Shown here: piece by piece, positions 33,793-42,791 of the stretch
Layout of the letters: each line of letters starts with the position of its first letter
Position numbering within the stretch: position 1 is the first letter of the stretch
Source of the DNA: Methanobacterium_B sp963703015
GTDB lineage: Archaea > Methanobacteriota > Methanobacteria > Methanobacteriales > Methanobacteriaceae
Length of the DNA stretch: 64,000 bases
Direction: 5' to 3'
Assembly (NCBI GenBank): GCA_963703015.1
Contig: OY969779.1
Span: forward strand, 1,178,001-1,242,000
Made by a program: the position numbers and the translations under genes
Notes under the pieces: generated by a model
What the model was told of the DNA's origin: nothing
The model's input: the letters and a program-made list of their open reading frames with translations, nothing else
Database searches by the model: none

Positions 33793-34242
33793 TTATTCCT
33801 CCAAAATATTAATTGAATTAGTAGGACATTTTTCAGCACAAATTCGACATCCACAACAGATATCAGAATCTATGTGTGCCTTTAGATCATCCAAAACTAT
33901 GGCATCTATCAAACATGTATCTACACAAATTCCACAACCAATGCAAGAATCTTTAACTTCAACACGGTACCTGTTGACCAAACAAGTTTTCACTATGGTT
34001 TTCGTTGCTTCCTTGTCTTCAATGATGGCATCAGTAAAAACCAGAAAATCTCGTGGTGAGAACTCTCTGACGATTTCAGCTATCTCTATTGATCCTAAAG
34101 ATATGTTTCTACCATTTAAATAGTGCGAAAGTGTGGATTTGTTAACATTGAGCATTTTTGAAATCTGTTTTTGACTGTAACCGTCTCTAACGAGTTCTAA
34201 AGCTGCTAAATATTTCAATCCAGAAGCTATGTGTTTTGGCAT
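33793..34242 (-). CDS. fwdH: Helix-turn-helix and ferredoxin-domain protein at the head of the fwd operon (FwdH position)
   Basis: A 149-residue fusion. Residues about 8-60 form a helix-turn-helix (ALELVRDGYSQKQISKMLNVNKSTLSHYLNGRNISLG). Residues 95-149 form a two-cluster ferredoxin (CIGCGICVDTCLIDA and CCGCRICAEKCPTNS). A DNA-binding head on an electron carrier suggests an iron-sulfur redox sensor that controls the operon. In M. marburgensis the operon also begins with a ferredoxin-type gene called fwdH; the symbol is assigned by position and similarity of the ferredoxin part. GGAG precedes ATG 34242. A long AT stretch with TATATATAT near 34320 is the presumed promoter. Confidence 0.8.
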   Translation of the reverse strand: MPKHIASGLKYLAALELVRDGYSQKQISKMLNVNKSTLSHYLNGRNISLGSIEIAEIVREFSPRDFLVFTDAIIEDKEATKTIVKTCLVNRYRVEVKDSCIGCGICVDTCLIDAIVLDDLKAHIDSDICCGCRICAEKCPTNSINILEE

Positions 34243-34454
34243 ATGGACTCCATTGTGTATTAACTACACCTTTGATTGAATATATTAATATAGGTTTCTA
34301 CAAGGAACTTATAGATAAATATATATATAGTATTGTAGTGATCACAACTCTCGTGTTCAGGGTTACAAATCCCATAGTTGGTTAAATCAAACCAAATGCA
34401 TCTTAAAATAAAAAAATAACAAAAAGAGTAATCAATTAAAACACTGCAAAATGT

Positions 34455-37160
34455 TCAGTCCAGTATCTTCTCCACCCTAACTGCACACACCTTGAACTCT
34501 GGAGTTTTTGATATTGGATCACATGCAGAGTTGGTTATGACATTGGTGGCAGATTCACCGAAGTGGAAGGTCATGAAAACTACACCCTTTCTGCATCTGT
34601 CGGTAATTCTAACTTTGGGTTTTATTTCTCCCCTTCTAGATATCACCTTAACAGTTTCATCCGCCTCAACCCCTAATTTTAAGGCATCTTCCCTGGAAAT
34701 GTCAATATAATCTTCCCCATAAAGTTTTTTCAACCCTTCAACAGCACCTGTCATTGTGCTGGTTTGATAGTGATAAATACTCCTTCCTGTTGTGAGAATT
34801 AGGGGGTAAGTTTCATCTGGCAGTTCTGCTGAAGGTCTGTAGGTTAATGGAATGAATTTAGCCCTTCCACTTTCAGTTTTAAACTCCTCGGTGTGGAGTA
34901 TGGGTGTTCCCTCATGTTCCTCATGATGGCATGGCCACTGTATTCCCTCATCATCAATTCTGCTGTAGTTGATTCCAGCAAATGTTGGGGAAACCTTAGC
35001 CACTTCATCGTAAACATCACTGGCATCTTTAAAATCAAATCCTTGTGCACCCATCTTCTTAGCAATGAGGGATGTTATCAACCAATCTGGTTTTGATTCT
35101 CCAACGGGGTTTATTGCTCTTCGAACCCTTTGTATTCTCCGTTCCGAGTTTGCAAATGTACCATCCTTCTCTGCATAACTGCAGCCTGGAAGAACCACAT
35201 CTGCCATTTGCGCTGTTTCACTCATGAAAATATCTTGAACAACCAAGAAATCTAGGGAATTCATTGCATCCTTGATGTTTTCTGTGTCTGGTTCACTTGT
35301 CACAGGGTTCTCCCCAACAATATACATTGCCTTTATATCACCATTTTTAGCTGCCATAACCATTTCAGGGAATGTTAAACCCTTGAATCTGTTAAGTTCT
35401 ACGTTCCATGCAGCTTCAAAGGTTTCAATCGTGGTTGGATCGTCTAATTTTTGATAACCCGGGAAGGTGTCTGGAAGACATCCCATATCACAGGCCCCCT
35501 GAACATTGTTCTGTCCTCGGATGGGATTAACTCCTCCAAATTGTTTTCCCATGTTACCTGTTAAGAGTGCAAGATCTCCAAGGGCAAAAACATTTTCAGT
35601 TCCATGTGTGTGTTCGGTGATTCCCAATGAGTAAAGTATGGATGCTGGTTTAATCGATGCATATGTCCTTGCAGCTTCCTTTATGAGTTCTCCATCAACT
35701 CCTGTGATTGATTCAACAGTTTCAATGTCGTAGGACTGTAATGATTCTTTAAATTCTTCAAAGCCTTCACTTCTCCCATCTATATATTCCTGATCATGCA
35801 ATTCTTCATCCACGATCACCTTCATCATGCCCATGATGAGTGCCACATCAGTTCCAGGAGTCTGATTCATGACAATGTCTGCATTTTTACACAGATTTAT
35901 ATTCCTTGGATCTGCAACTATGAGTTTGGCACCGTTTTTTACTGCTTCAATTATGCGCAACCCCAGTACAGGATAACTGGCTGTTGGATTGGTTCCTATA
36001 ACAAATAAACATGAAGCATCTTTAATTTCATCTATAGAATTGCTCATAGCCCCACTTCCAAATATTTTGGCAAGACCTGCTACAGAGGGGGCGTGACATG
36101 ATCTTGCACAGTTATCAACGTTGTTTGTTCCCATCACAGCTCTGGTGAATTTTTGAAGAGCGTAGTTATCCTCATTTGGACATCTTGCCGATGAAATAGA
36201 TGCAAATTCATCATCCTTGTATTCAGATAATTTCTGAGCAACATGATCCAGTGCTTCATCCCATTCAACCTCTATAAATTCATCATCCCTTTTAATCAGA
36301 GGTTTTTTAAGTCTGTCAGGATGGTTTATGAAACTGTATCCAAATCTACCCTTAACACATAGATTACCCTTATTTACAGAGTTATGTGTATCTCCCCTTG
36401 CACTGACTATTTTGTCTCCCCTCACACCCAGGTAAATGTTGCATCCAACACCACAGTAGGGACAAACAGTTTTAACTTCCCTTGCAGGTTTTTCTGTTTC
36501 CTTTGGAACAAGTGCACCCACAGGACAGGCAATCATACATTCCCCACAGGATACACAAGAAGATTCCAGAAGAGGTTTATCGCCAAATGTGGTTATCTTC
36601 GTATCATATCCCCTGAATCCAAAATCAACAGCATTCACAGCCAGGAGTTCACTGCAAGTTCTGACACATATTCCACACAGGACGCATTTCTTGAGATCCC
36701 TGTCAAAGAAGGGGTTAGAATCATCCACAGAAATATCCATTATTTTACGTCTTAAACTGCCAAGATCATCCCGATTAATTCCTAGATAGGCCGAAATTTC
36801 CTGCAATTTACAGTTATCATTTTTTTTGCATGTTAAACAGTCCACTTCATGATTTGCAATCAATAATTCTGCAGATAACTTTCGAACCCTGTTTATCCGA
36901 GCATTATCTGTTACTATTTTCATTCCATCGTGCACTTTTGTTTCGCATGCCGTGATAAGACGTCCCTCTTCATTCTCAACGAGACAAAGCCTACAGGATC
37001 CCCATGGTTTTAAACCAGGATAATAACATAGATTAGGTATGTAAATATCGTTTGAAAGGGCTGTTTCCAATATTGTACTCCCTTCCTCGGCATTAATTTC
37101 TACACCATCAATAGTCAGTGTTATTTTATTGTTCTTCATGTTATCGTCAATAAATTTCAT
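34455..37160 (-). CDS. Formate dehydrogenase catalytic subunit with NuoG-like N-terminus
   Basis: A 901-residue molybdopterin enzyme. In order: a 2Fe-2S domain (CYYPGLKPWGSCRLC), a His-Cys cluster region (HEVDCLTCKKNDNC), a two-cluster ferredoxin (CVLCGICVRTC and CVSCGECMIACP), a catalytic-domain 4Fe-4S (CPYCGVGC) and the active-site motif CARSCHAPS, where Cys replaces selenocysteine and is followed by the conserved His. The layout matches NAD(P)-linked or bifurcating FdhA/FdhF enzymes of bacteria, not the F420-linked FdhA common in methanogens. NuoF- and NuoE-like partners lie at 39053-41405 on the same strand, separated by mobB-moaA. ATG 37160 and ATG 37139 are both possible, with no clear ribosome binding site. 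Confidence 0.88.
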   Translation of the reverse strand: MKFIDDNMKNNKITLTIDGVEINAEEGSTILETALSNDIYIPNLCYYPGLKPWGSCRLCLVENEEGRLITACETKVHDGMKIVTDNARINRVRKLSAELLIANHEVDCLTCKKNDNCKLQEISAYLGINRDDLGSLRRKIMDISVDDSNPFFDRDLKKCVLCGICVRTCSELLAVNAVDFGFRGYDTKITTFGDKPLLESSCVSCGECMIACPVGALVPKETEKPAREVKTVCPYCGVGCNIYLGVRGDKIVSARGDTHNSVNKGNLCVKGRFGYSFINHPDRLKKPLIKRDDEFIEVEWDEALDHVAQKLSEYKDDEFASISSARCPNEDNYALQKFTRAVMGTNNVDNCARSCHAPSVAGLAKIFGSGAMSNSIDEIKDASCLFVIGTNPTASYPVLGLRIIEAVKNGAKLIVADPRNINLCKNADIVMNQTPGTDVALIMGMMKVIVDEELHDQEYIDGRSEGFEEFKESLQSYDIETVESITGVDGELIKEAARTYASIKPASILYSLGITEHTHGTENVFALGDLALLTGNMGKQFGGVNPIRGQNNVQGACDMGCLPDTFPGYQKLDDPTTIETFEAAWNVELNRFKGLTFPEMVMAAKNGDIKAMYIVGENPVTSEPDTENIKDAMNSLDFLVVQDIFMSETAQMADVVLPGCSYAEKDGTFANSERRIQRVRRAINPVGESKPDWLITSLIAKKMGAQGFDFKDASDVYDEVAKVSPTFAGINYSRIDDEGIQWPCHHEEHEGTPILHTEEFKTESGRAKFIPLTYRPSAELPDETYPLILTTGRSIYHYQTSTMTGAVEGLKKLYGEDYIDISREDALKLGVEADETVKVISRRGEIKPKVRITDRCRKGVVFMTFHFGESATNVITNSACDPISKTPEFKVCAVRVEKILD

Positions 37161-37218
37161 TTTTAAATAGTCAGTTTCTATATATTAAGTTCATGAAAAA
37201 TTAGGATTATACACTCAC

Positions 37219-37239
37219 ATATATGCTAACATCATATAT
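37219..37239. promoter_or_regulatory. Inverted repeat in the divergent fdh/mobB promoter region
   Basis: ATATATG (37219-37225) and CATATAT (37233-37239) flank seven bases, in the 158-base gap between the divergent formate dehydrogenase and mobB genes. TATA-like boxes for both directions are nearby. AT-only repeats are common by chance, so this is weak. Confidence 0.25.
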
Positions 37240-37318
37240 ATTTAAGTAGCCGAAGCAAGAATTATGAAGAGTAGAATTCGATTTTTAATATATTAACGAT
37301 GATTTTTAAAGGTGGCAC

Positions 37319-38029
37319 ATGAGGATTATAGCAGTTGTTGGTACCAAAAACACGGGTAAAACTACTCTTGTGACTAAAATAGTTGCAGAATTAGTTGAAA
37401 GAGGATTTAACGTTGGAACAGTGAAACATACACACCACCAATTCGACCTTCCAGAGAGAGATACTGGAAAACACAAGGCAGCTGGAGCTGAAATAGTTGC
37501 AGGAATTGGAAGCGAAACATTTATCTCCATCAAAGATTCCATGGACCTTGAAAAGGTTCTTTTGATGATGAAATTCATGAAAGACCTTGATTTTGTTGTT
37601 GTAGAGGGATTGAAAGAATCTAAATATGCAAAAATTTCCACATCTGAATTTACAGATGAATATACAATTGCAAATGTTGATGTGTTTAATATGGATGATG
37701 CCCAACTCAGTTCCACTGTAGATCTTGCGTTGAATAGAAGTTTTGGTATGGTAAACGATCTTAACTGCAAGAAATGTGGTTATGATTCCTGCGATGATTA
37801 TGTCCATGCAAAACTGCAGGGAAGGGCTGATGAAGGTTACTGCAAATCAGAATCAGACAGGGTTATACTGAAGATCAACGACACCATGATCCCATTAAAT
37901 CCATTCGTGAGAACTTTTATTGATGAAACCGTGCTTGGTATGGTAAAATCATTGAAAACCGATGAATTCGGTGCAGAAAATCTTAACAAAATTGAACTTC
38001 TGATAAGAGATAAGCATGAAAACGATTAA
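37319..38029 (+). CDS. mobB: Molybdopterin-guanine dinucleotide biosynthesis protein MobB with C-terminal cysteine domain
   Basis: GTP-binding helper for molybdopterin guanine dinucleotide formation. The P-loop is VVGTKNTGKTTLV at the N-terminus, with the MobB motifs VGTVKHTHHQFDLPERDTGKHKAAGA and VVEGLKESKYAK. Beyond about residue 150 is an extra domain with NCKKCGYDSCDDYVHA and a later Cys, which could hold an iron-sulfur cluster; this is seen in methanogen MobB proteins. The 3' end overlaps moaA by 14 bases. A complete Mo-cofactor gene pair inserted between fdh genes links cofactor supply to the enzyme. Confidence 0.92.
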   Translation: MRIIAVVGTKNTGKTTLVTKIVAELVERGFNVGTVKHTHHQFDLPERDTGKHKAAGAEIVAGIGSETFISIKDSMDLEKVLLMMKFMKDLDFVVVEGLKESKYAKISTSEFTDEYTIANVDVFNMDDAQLSSTVDLALNRSFGMVNDLNCKKCGYDSCDDYVHAKLQGRADEGYCKSESDRVILKINDTMIPLNPFVRTFIDETVLGMVKSLKTDEFGAENLNKIELLIRDKHEND

Positions 38030-38978
38030 CATTGAAAATAAGGTTACTGATAATTTTAAAAGGCCTTTAATATCACTGAGAATATCCATAACCAACAGGT
38101 GCAACGTAAAATGTTTTTACTGCCATCACGATGGAATTGTACCTCAAGATTATGAAATGACCCCAAAAGAAATAGAAAGAATTGTTACAGTTGCTAAAGA
38201 ACTTGGTATTGAAAAAATAAGACTTTCTGGCGGTGAACCCCTTGTCAGAGATGATATTGTGGACATGGTTTCAAGAATAGCAAATGTGGGATTTCGAGAT
38301 ATTTCATTAACAACCAACGGTATTCTCCTTGAAAAATATGCTGAAAAATTACATGAAGCCGGATTAACCCGTGTAAATGTTAGTTTCGACACCCTAAATC
38401 CAGAAACTTACGTTTTCATAACAAAAAGGGACTACATGGAAAATGCTAAAGCTGGAATTCAGAGGGCTGTGGAATCTGGATTGAACCCAGTCAAAGTTAA
38501 CATGGTTGTTATGAAGGGAATAAACGACAACGAAATATGGGATATGTTCCAATTTTGCAAGGAAACCGGAGCAATACTACAACTCATCGAACTTCTAAAA
38601 ACCGAAGCTGAAAAACCTGGAAGTTTTTTTGATAAATACCATTATGATATGGGAGAACTTGAAGATGAACTGACAGAAATGTCAGATCAAGTTAAAACAA
38701 GGAAGTTCATGCAGGACAGGAAAAAGTACTTCGTTGAGGGCGGTGAAATAGAGATAGTCAGACCCATGGATAACACAGAGTTCTGTAAAAATTGTACAAG
38801 GCTCAGAATAACTCCTGACGGGAAAATTAAACCCTGCCTTCTCAAAAACGATAATCTGGTGGATATAATTGAACCCATGCGCAGAGGTTACACCAACGAA
38901 GAACTTAAAAAAGTATTTTTAGAGGCAATAGAACACAGAAAACCCTACTTCACCGATGGCTGCCATGCTAAATCCTGA
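38016..38978 (+). CDS. moaA: GTP 3',8-cyclase MoaA
   Basis: First enzyme of molybdopterin synthesis; radical SAM cyclisation of GTP. 320 residues. N-terminal cluster CNVKCFYC near residue 29, SAM motif LSGGEPL, and C-terminal cluster ligands CKNCTRLRITPDGKIKPCL (CX2CX13C) that hold the substrate-binding 4Fe-4S. The C-terminus, ending GCHAKS, lacks the Gly-Gly tail seen in bacterial MoaA, as is usual in archaea. ATG 38016 overlaps the end of mobB. Confidence 0.94.
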   Translation: MKTINIENKVTDNFKRPLISLRISITNRCNVKCFYCHHDGIVPQDYEMTPKEIERIVTVAKELGIEKIRLSGGEPLVRDDIVDMVSRIANVGFRDISLTTNGILLEKYAEKLHEAGLTRVNVSFDTLNPETYVFITKRDYMENAKAGIQRAVESGLNPVKVNMVVMKGINDNEIWDMFQFCKETGAILQLIELLKTEAEKPGSFFDKYHYDMGELEDELTEMSDQVKTRKFMQDRKKYFVEGGEIEIVRPMDNTEFCKNCTRLRITPDGKIKPCLLKNDNLVDIIEPMRRGYTNEELKKVFLEAIEHRKPYFTDGCHAKS

Positions 38979-39052
38979 TTTTAAATGAGATTGTAGTGAT
39001 TATTTAATCCCCTAAAAATTTCATTCATTTTTTCTTCTTTAATTTGGGTGAT

Positions 39053-40912
39053 TCAGTACTTCGATACCCTTTCAATTGCATTGTATTTGCCAGAACAGAG
39101 TTCAATACAAGTACCACATTTTATACATTTTTCAGTATCGATGGAGTGTATGTGTTTTTTTGTGCCTGAAACAGCCCCCACTGGGCATGATTTTAGACAT
39201 AACATGCATCCTTCACATTTTTCATCTATAACCCGGTAATTAATTAGTTCTTTACATAAAAGAGCCTTACATCTCTTATTTTCAATATGAGAAATGTATT
39301 CATCTTCAAAATATTTTAGAGTCGTGAGTATGGGGTTTGGAGATGTTTGTCCAAGTCCACAAAGAGATCCATCCCTGATTCCCTGGGACAGTTCACGTAA
39401 AAGATCGTTGTCTCCCTTTTTACCTTTACCTTGAGTTATATCGCTTAATATGTCCAGCATCTGTTTGGTTCCCAATCTGCATGGAACACATTTGCCGCAG
39501 GATTCGTTTTGTATGAATTCCAGGAAATATCTGGCAACATCCACCATGCAGCTGTTTTGATCCATAACAACAAGCCCACCTGAACCCATTATGGCTCCTG
39601 CCATTGTCAATGAATCGTAATCTATCTTTGTATCAAGGAATTCTTCAGGAAGACAGCCTCCAGAAGGCCCTCCTATTTGAACAGCCTTAAAATTGCCTTC
39701 GTTGTTTATTCCTCCACCTATATCATATATAACTTCTCGAAGTGTGGTTCCAAGTGGAACCTCTATGAGTCCTGGTTTCTTAACATTTCCCACAAGTGAG
39801 AAGGTTTTTGTGCCCTTACTTTCAACTGTTCCGAACTCTTTGAACTGTTCATGTCCAGTTTGCATTATAAGTGATACACTGGCCATTGTTTCAACATTAT
39901 TAATTACTGTTGGTTTTCCCCACAGACCTGCTGTTGTTGGAAATGGAGGCCTTGTTCTGGGCATTCCCCTTTTACCTTCAATTGAAGCTATTAATGCTGT
40001 TTCTTCACCACAAACGAAAGCACCTGCACCTTCCTTAATTTTGATTTCCAGATCGAAGCCTGTTTCTAGGATATTTTTTCCAAGCAGACCCATATTTCTC
40101 ATTTCAGAGATGGCATGTTTCAATCTTTCAAGTGCGAGGGGATATTCGGCCCGGCAGTAAATATATGCCTCTTTAGCTCCTATTGCATAGGATGCTATGA
40201 CTATTCCTTCAAGAACTGAGTGGGGGTCACTTTCCAGTAGAGATCTGTTCATGAATGCCCCAGGATCTCCCTCATCTGCGTTGCATATCAAATATTTTTC
40301 TTCAGCCTCGGAATCAACACAAAACTGCCATTTCATCCAAGTGGGAAAACCTGCTCCTCCCCTTCCCCTGAGTCCTGAACTTTTCATCTGTTCAATGACC
40401 AGTTTAGGTTTGGTTTTAAGTGCAGAATTCAGTCCACTGTAACCTCCCCTGGCAATGTAATGTTTGATGTTGGAGGGATCTATTAACCCGCAGTTTCGAA
40501 GTATCCTCCTAACTTGAGGTTTCATTACTGGTGTTTCAAACAGGGAGGGAATTTCTTCAATTTCATCGGCACCAATGGTACCGAGTGCATATTCTGGCAG
40601 AGGATTGTTGCCTTGTAAATATTCCTTTACAAGTTGCTTTGCCAATTTTTTAGTTACCTGACCATAAAAAATTGCGGGATGTCCTGGTTTGATTATGGTT
40701 ATTACTGGTTCAATGTAACATAACCCTATGCAGCCCACTTCGATGATCTCAACATCCAATCCTGCTTCTGCAATTTCTTCCTTGAATACTGAGGAAATTT
40801 CTTGTGCCCCTGCTGATTTTCCACAGGTTGCAGAACCTACAGCTATCACAGTTTTATCCTCAAGAAGCAAGTATTCTTCCTGTGATTCCTTTAATAGTTG
40901 TTTATATTTCAT
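39053..40912 (-). CDS. NuoF-like NAD(P)/FMN iron-sulfur subunit of formate dehydrogenase
   Basis: A 619-residue flavoprotein resembling HydB/HndC/FdhF2-associated NuoF proteins. The N-terminal thioredoxin-like 2Fe-2S part has CGKSAGA and GCIGLCYIEP. FMN- and NAD-binding segments follow (GLRGRGGAGFPTWMKW and GAGAFVCGEETALIASIEG), then the 4Fe-4S motif ESCGKCVPCRLGT and a C-terminal two-cluster ferredoxin (CEGCMLCLKSCP, CIKCGTCIELC). It should accept electrons from the formate dehydrogenase at 34455 and reduce NAD(P), possibly with ferredoxin by bifurcation. 22 bases downstream of the NuoE-like gene. Confidence 0.92.
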   Translation of the reverse strand: MKYKQLLKESQEEYLLLEDKTVIAVGSATCGKSAGAQEISSVFKEEIAEAGLDVEIIEVGCIGLCYIEPVITIIKPGHPAIFYGQVTKKLAKQLVKEYLQGNNPLPEYALGTIGADEIEEIPSLFETPVMKPQVRRILRNCGLIDPSNIKHYIARGGYSGLNSALKTKPKLVIEQMKSSGLRGRGGAGFPTWMKWQFCVDSEAEEKYLICNADEGDPGAFMNRSLLESDPHSVLEGIVIASYAIGAKEAYIYCRAEYPLALERLKHAISEMRNMGLLGKNILETGFDLEIKIKEGAGAFVCGEETALIASIEGKRGMPRTRPPFPTTAGLWGKPTVINNVETMASVSLIMQTGHEQFKEFGTVESKGTKTFSLVGNVKKPGLIEVPLGTTLREVIYDIGGGINNEGNFKAVQIGGPSGGCLPEEFLDTKIDYDSLTMAGAIMGSGGLVVMDQNSCMVDVARYFLEFIQNESCGKCVPCRLGTKQMLDILSDITQGKGKKGDNDLLRELSQGIRDGSLCGLGQTSPNPILTTLKYFEDEYISHIENKRCKALLCKELINYRVIDEKCEGCMLCLKSCPVGAVSGTKKHIHSIDTEKCIKCGTCIELCSGKYNAIERVSKY

Positions 40913-40934
40913 TATTTACCCTTGTTCCTTAAAT

Positions 40935-41405
40935 TTAGCCATCTGATTTGGATTGCCTTTCAATCCTTCGAAAAATCTTCTTTATATCCTTCAGAGTCAT
41001 GTTTGATTCTACATCATCATTTATCATTGCACAGGGCGCCAGTGCACAGCATCCTAAACATCCAACGGATTCCAGTGAATATTCCATGTCAAATGTTACT
41101 TCGCCTTCTTTTATACCTAAATGTCTTTCAATTCCTTCAATAATTTGAGGAGCACCTTTAACATGACATGCTGTTCCCTTGCAAACCATGATATGTTTTT
41201 TTCCCACAGGAGTGAATCTGAACTGTGTGTAAAAAGTTGCAACCCCATATATTTCACTTTCTGAAACCCCTGTAAATTTAGAAACATCTTTTATTGATTC
41301 TTCCGATAAATATCCCAAATTAGCTTGAATATCCTGAAGAAGAGGTATTAATTCTGATTTAGTCCCTTCATATGTAGATAAAATTTCATTCAAAGTTTTA
41401 GTCAT
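40935..41405 (-). CDS. NuoE-like 2Fe-2S subunit
   Basis: A 156-residue thioredoxin-fold 2Fe-2S protein of the NuoE/HydC/HndA family. Motifs are YGVATFYTQFRF near residue 55, then CKGTACHVKGA and VGCLGCCALAPC that bind the cluster. It pairs with the NuoF-like protein downstream. No strong TCGATA-type operator is found upstream. Start ATG 41405 with GGAGAAT-like sequence. Confidence 0.93.
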   Translation of the reverse strand: MTKTLNEILSTYEGTKSELIPLLQDIQANLGYLSEESIKDVSKFTGVSESEIYGVATFYTQFRFTPVGKKHIMVCKGTACHVKGAPQIIEGIERHLGIKEGEVTFDMEYSLESVGCLGCCALAPCAMINDDVESNMTLKDIKKIFRRIERQSKSDG

Positions 41406-41579
41406 TAAAATTCTCCATTAAAATTAGATCTCGATGAAAATATTATAGATTTTATGAGGTATAAATTATTTTTGTTGATTATGAACTATTACTCTAAAAA
41501 ATATATTGGATCAACTATAAAATAATATACATTGCATGGATTATGTAAATTTCAGTATCAAAGTTTTGGAGAGGATAAC

Positions 41580-41907
41580 TTGTCAAATAAACCAGAAAAT
41601 GAATTACCAAAACATTATGTAAGTATCAGAGAAAGATTTGAAGAGTATGGTTCAGCTATAAGCGATTTAGGAAGGACTGTGCGTGAAAATGGCCCTATTG
41701 ATGAGAAAAATTCACAGCTGATACAACTTGCAGCTTCAGCTGCCATCAGAATCCGAAGGTGCTGTGCATAGTCATGGAAAACAGGCCCTGCAAAATGGAG
41801 CATCACCAGATGAAGTGTATCAAACCCTATTATTATTAACTAGCACAATTGGGTTTCCAAATGTTGCAGCAGCCATATCCTGGATAGATGACCTGTTCGA
41901 AGAGTGA
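41580..41907 (+). pseudogene. Carboxymuconolactone decarboxylase/AhpD-like gene with a frameshift
   Basis: TTG 41580, with GGAGAGG upstream, starts a reading frame that stops at TAG 41769-41771 after QLAASAAIRIRRCCA. In another frame, from GAA near 41755, the sequence continues EGAVHSHGKQALQNGASPDEVYQTLLLLTSTIGFPNVAAAISWIDDLFEE to TGA 41907. Joined, the two parts form a typical 110-residue CMD-family protein with its conserved His (AVHSH). One extra base, or two missing bases, near 41755 explains the break. The usual catalytic CxxC is replaced (EGAVHSH), as in many stand-alone CMD proteins. Inactivation or a sequencing error are both possible. Confidence 0.75.
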
Positions 41908-42015
41908 ATTGGTTATTTTAAGCATCTAAAATTATTATTTTATTTTTTTAGATTCTTTTTCTAGTTGAACTTTTAATTTTATTGTGTAAAATGAAATTTA
42001 GTTGAGGGCATTTAA

Positions 42016-42768
42016 ATGATGGAAATGTTTAAAGAAGTTAAAGCAGTTAGATTTGAAGGTAAACCCTCCGAAGTAATGGAAACAATTGTTAATGATGAAG
42101 ATATTGAGATAACAATCAATGATAGTGTTTCAAGAAGATTTTCAATAAGTCCCAATTCATTGAGGGAATTTACTGTGGGCTACCTCCTTGGTGAAGGTCT
42201 GGCTGGATCTGTGGATAACATAACCAATATCAATATTGAGGGTAAAACAATCAAGGCCGAGATCGATCTGGAAGATTTTGATATTAGAAAGGAATTAGTT
42301 GTTGGATCAGATTGTTTTGGTGGCTGGAGAACTAAAATTGAATTTATCGGACATGTTGAATCTGAATTCAGTATAAAAAGTGCTGATTTGATAGCTGCCT
42401 TTGGAAAATTGAAGAAAAAAGCTGAAGTCTGGCAGAAGACCGGGGGAACTCATGTAGCAGGACTCGTGTCTGGTGATGATTTCATTGCCATCGAGGATGT
42501 CAGCCGGCACGTAGCAGTTGATAAAGTAATTGGTGCAGGTGCAATTGCAAAATTTGATTTTTCAAAGAGTTTCATTGTTTACAGTGGAAGAATGCCTGCA
42601 GATATGCTCATAAAAATTGCTAGAGTAGGAATTCCAATTATTGCATCAAACGCAGCTCCCACATCATCTGGTGTTGCTGTGGCAGATGAAGCGAAAGTTA
42701 CCATGGTTGGATTTGTCAGGGGAAATAGGTTCAATATTTACACCCATCCCCATAGGATAATTCTTTAA
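42016..42768 (+). CDS. fdhD: Formate dehydrogenase accessory sulfurtransferase FdhD
   Basis: Transfers sulfur to the molybdopterin cofactor so that formate dehydrogenase becomes active. 250 residues with the family segments SPNSLREFTVGYLLGEGL near residue 45, KTGGTHVAGL, EDVSRHVAVDKVIGAG and SGRMPADMLIKIARVGIPIIASNAAPTS. The essential CxxC loop of E. coli FdhD appears here as SDCFGGW, with only one cysteine. GAGG precedes ATG 42016, with ATG 42019 as alternative. Location next to the NuoEFG-like fdh genes fits. Confidence 0.92.
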   Translation: MMEMFKEVKAVRFEGKPSEVMETIVNDEDIEITINDSVSRRFSISPNSLREFTVGYLLGEGLAGSVDNITNINIEGKTIKAEIDLEDFDIRKELVVGSDCFGGWRTKIEFIGHVESEFSIKSADLIAAFGKLKKKAEVWQKTGGTHVAGLVSGDDFIAIEDVSRHVAVDKVIGAGAIAKFDFSKSFIVYSGRMPADMLIKIARVGIPIIASNAAPTSSGVAVADEAKVTMVGFVRGNRFNIYTHPHRIIL

Positions 42769-42791
42769 AAAAAATAAATGGAATAAAAAAT

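Noticed and set aside
37219..37239. AT inverted repeat as a firm operator between fdh and mobB
   Set aside because: It consists almost wholly of A and T, occurs in an AT-rich gap and has no second copy; kept only as a low-confidence feature.
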